Part shown: positions 22,296-22,429 of the stretch, piece after piece
Layout of the letters: each line of letters starts with the position of its first letter
How positions within the stretch are numbered: position 1 is the first letter of the stretch
Origin: a virus
Length of the DNA stretch: 22,429 bases
Virus record (IMG/VR): IMGVR_UViG_3300037140_000008
Span: 1-22,429 of that record
Reading direction: 5' to 3' (one strand)
Notes under the pieces: model-generated
Told to the model about the DNA's origin: nothing
The model's database searches: none
What the model saw: the letters and a program-made list of their open reading frames with translations, nothing else
Made by a program: the position numbers and the translations under genes

Positions 22296-22429
22296 ATGAA
22301 ACGATTGTTACTCGCCTCTGCCATCCTGTTTGCGCCAGCGATTGTCTCGGCACAGACCCCCACGCAAGTCGGTCCTTGCGTGTGTACCTACGCTCTCGGC
22401 ACTGGTGTGACCTGCACATGCCCCGCGGC
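22296..22429 (+). CDS. 5' end of a secreted Cys-rich protein
   Basis: ATG at 22296 follows AAGGGAG at 22283-22289. The first 20 residues form a Sec signal peptide (MKRLLLASAILFAPAIVSA before Q), very similar in style to that of the large fibre. The mature part starts QTPTQVGPCVCTYALG and continues with a second cluster TCTCPAG; the gene runs off the window end. No lipobox is visible. Function unknown; a collagen-like or fibre-like continuation is possible but not seen. Confidence 0.65.
   Translation, partial: MKRLLLASAILFAPAIVSAQTPTQVGPCVCTYALGTGVTCTCPA

Overview
The window is one uninterrupted structural and lysis operon of a contractile-tailed bacteriophage (myovirus) or prophage. Every credible gene is on the + strand, and stops and starts are tightly packed with frequent ATGA, TAATG or stop-then-start junctions. 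The GC-rich coding DNA and protein styles I recognise from rhizobial phages (the lysozyme-like protein at 108, the DUF3383 sheath, the DUF2612 tail protein, fibres beginning with a Sec-type signal peptide) suggest a Bradyrhizobium-like alphaproteobacterial host. That is inference. No integrase, attachment site, terminase or capsid gene lies inside the window, so prophage and free phage cannot be told apart.

Layout. 1-1198: the end of an unknown gene, a lysozyme-like protein fused to a glycine-rich fibre-type tail, and a stand-alone winged-helix DNA-binding protein. 1195-5724: the neck and tail shaft, namely neck terminator, a leader with small hairpins, DUF3383 sheath, an inserted GIY-YIG/NUMOD3 homing endonuclease, and tail tube. 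5748-8248: tail assembly chaperones G and G-T, joined by a -1 frameshift at T_TTT_TTG, then a short tape measure protein carrying a tail lysozyme. 8252-13763: the baseplate, namely Dit-like protein, Pam3-type plug, a small foreign-looking ORF, hub, Gp138-like spike, gp25/W-like wedge, and gp47/J-like wedge. 13773-19983: a 1512-residue fibre with a signal peptide, DUF2612 tail protein (I-like), a second fibre-type protein and a small beta-rich protein. 19984-22429: the lysis and accessory end, namely GH108-type muramidase, M15 peptidase, holin-like membrane protein, a papain-like cysteine peptidase homologue and the start of a secreted small protein.

Most unusual features. (1) One beta-rich module of about 60-90 residues occurs eight times, inserted in frame in three unrelated tail proteins: once in the neck terminator, three times in the sheath, four times in the J wedge. 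It looks like a promiscuous decoration domain of the tail surface. (2) A 115-residue AT-richer ORF sits between plug and hub, bounded by an exact 17-bp direct repeat that supplies C-terminus, stop codon and ribosome-binding G-run. This looks like gene capture at a linker. (3) The 108-806 gene is a lysozyme/glycine-rich chimera. (4) The major fibre starts with a Sec signal peptide. (5) A free-standing homing endonuclease separates sheath from tube. (6) The slippery site is followed by a 9-bp perfect stem.

How the genes work together: the chaperones wrap the tape measure while the tube polymerises on the hub/plug/spike baseplate; the sheath surrounds the tube and is capped by the neck terminator; the wedge proteins and fibres mediate contact with the host. 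The tape measure lysozyme could open the wall locally on entry, and the 3' cluster would open it globally on exit. No intergenic gap exceeds about 115 bases.
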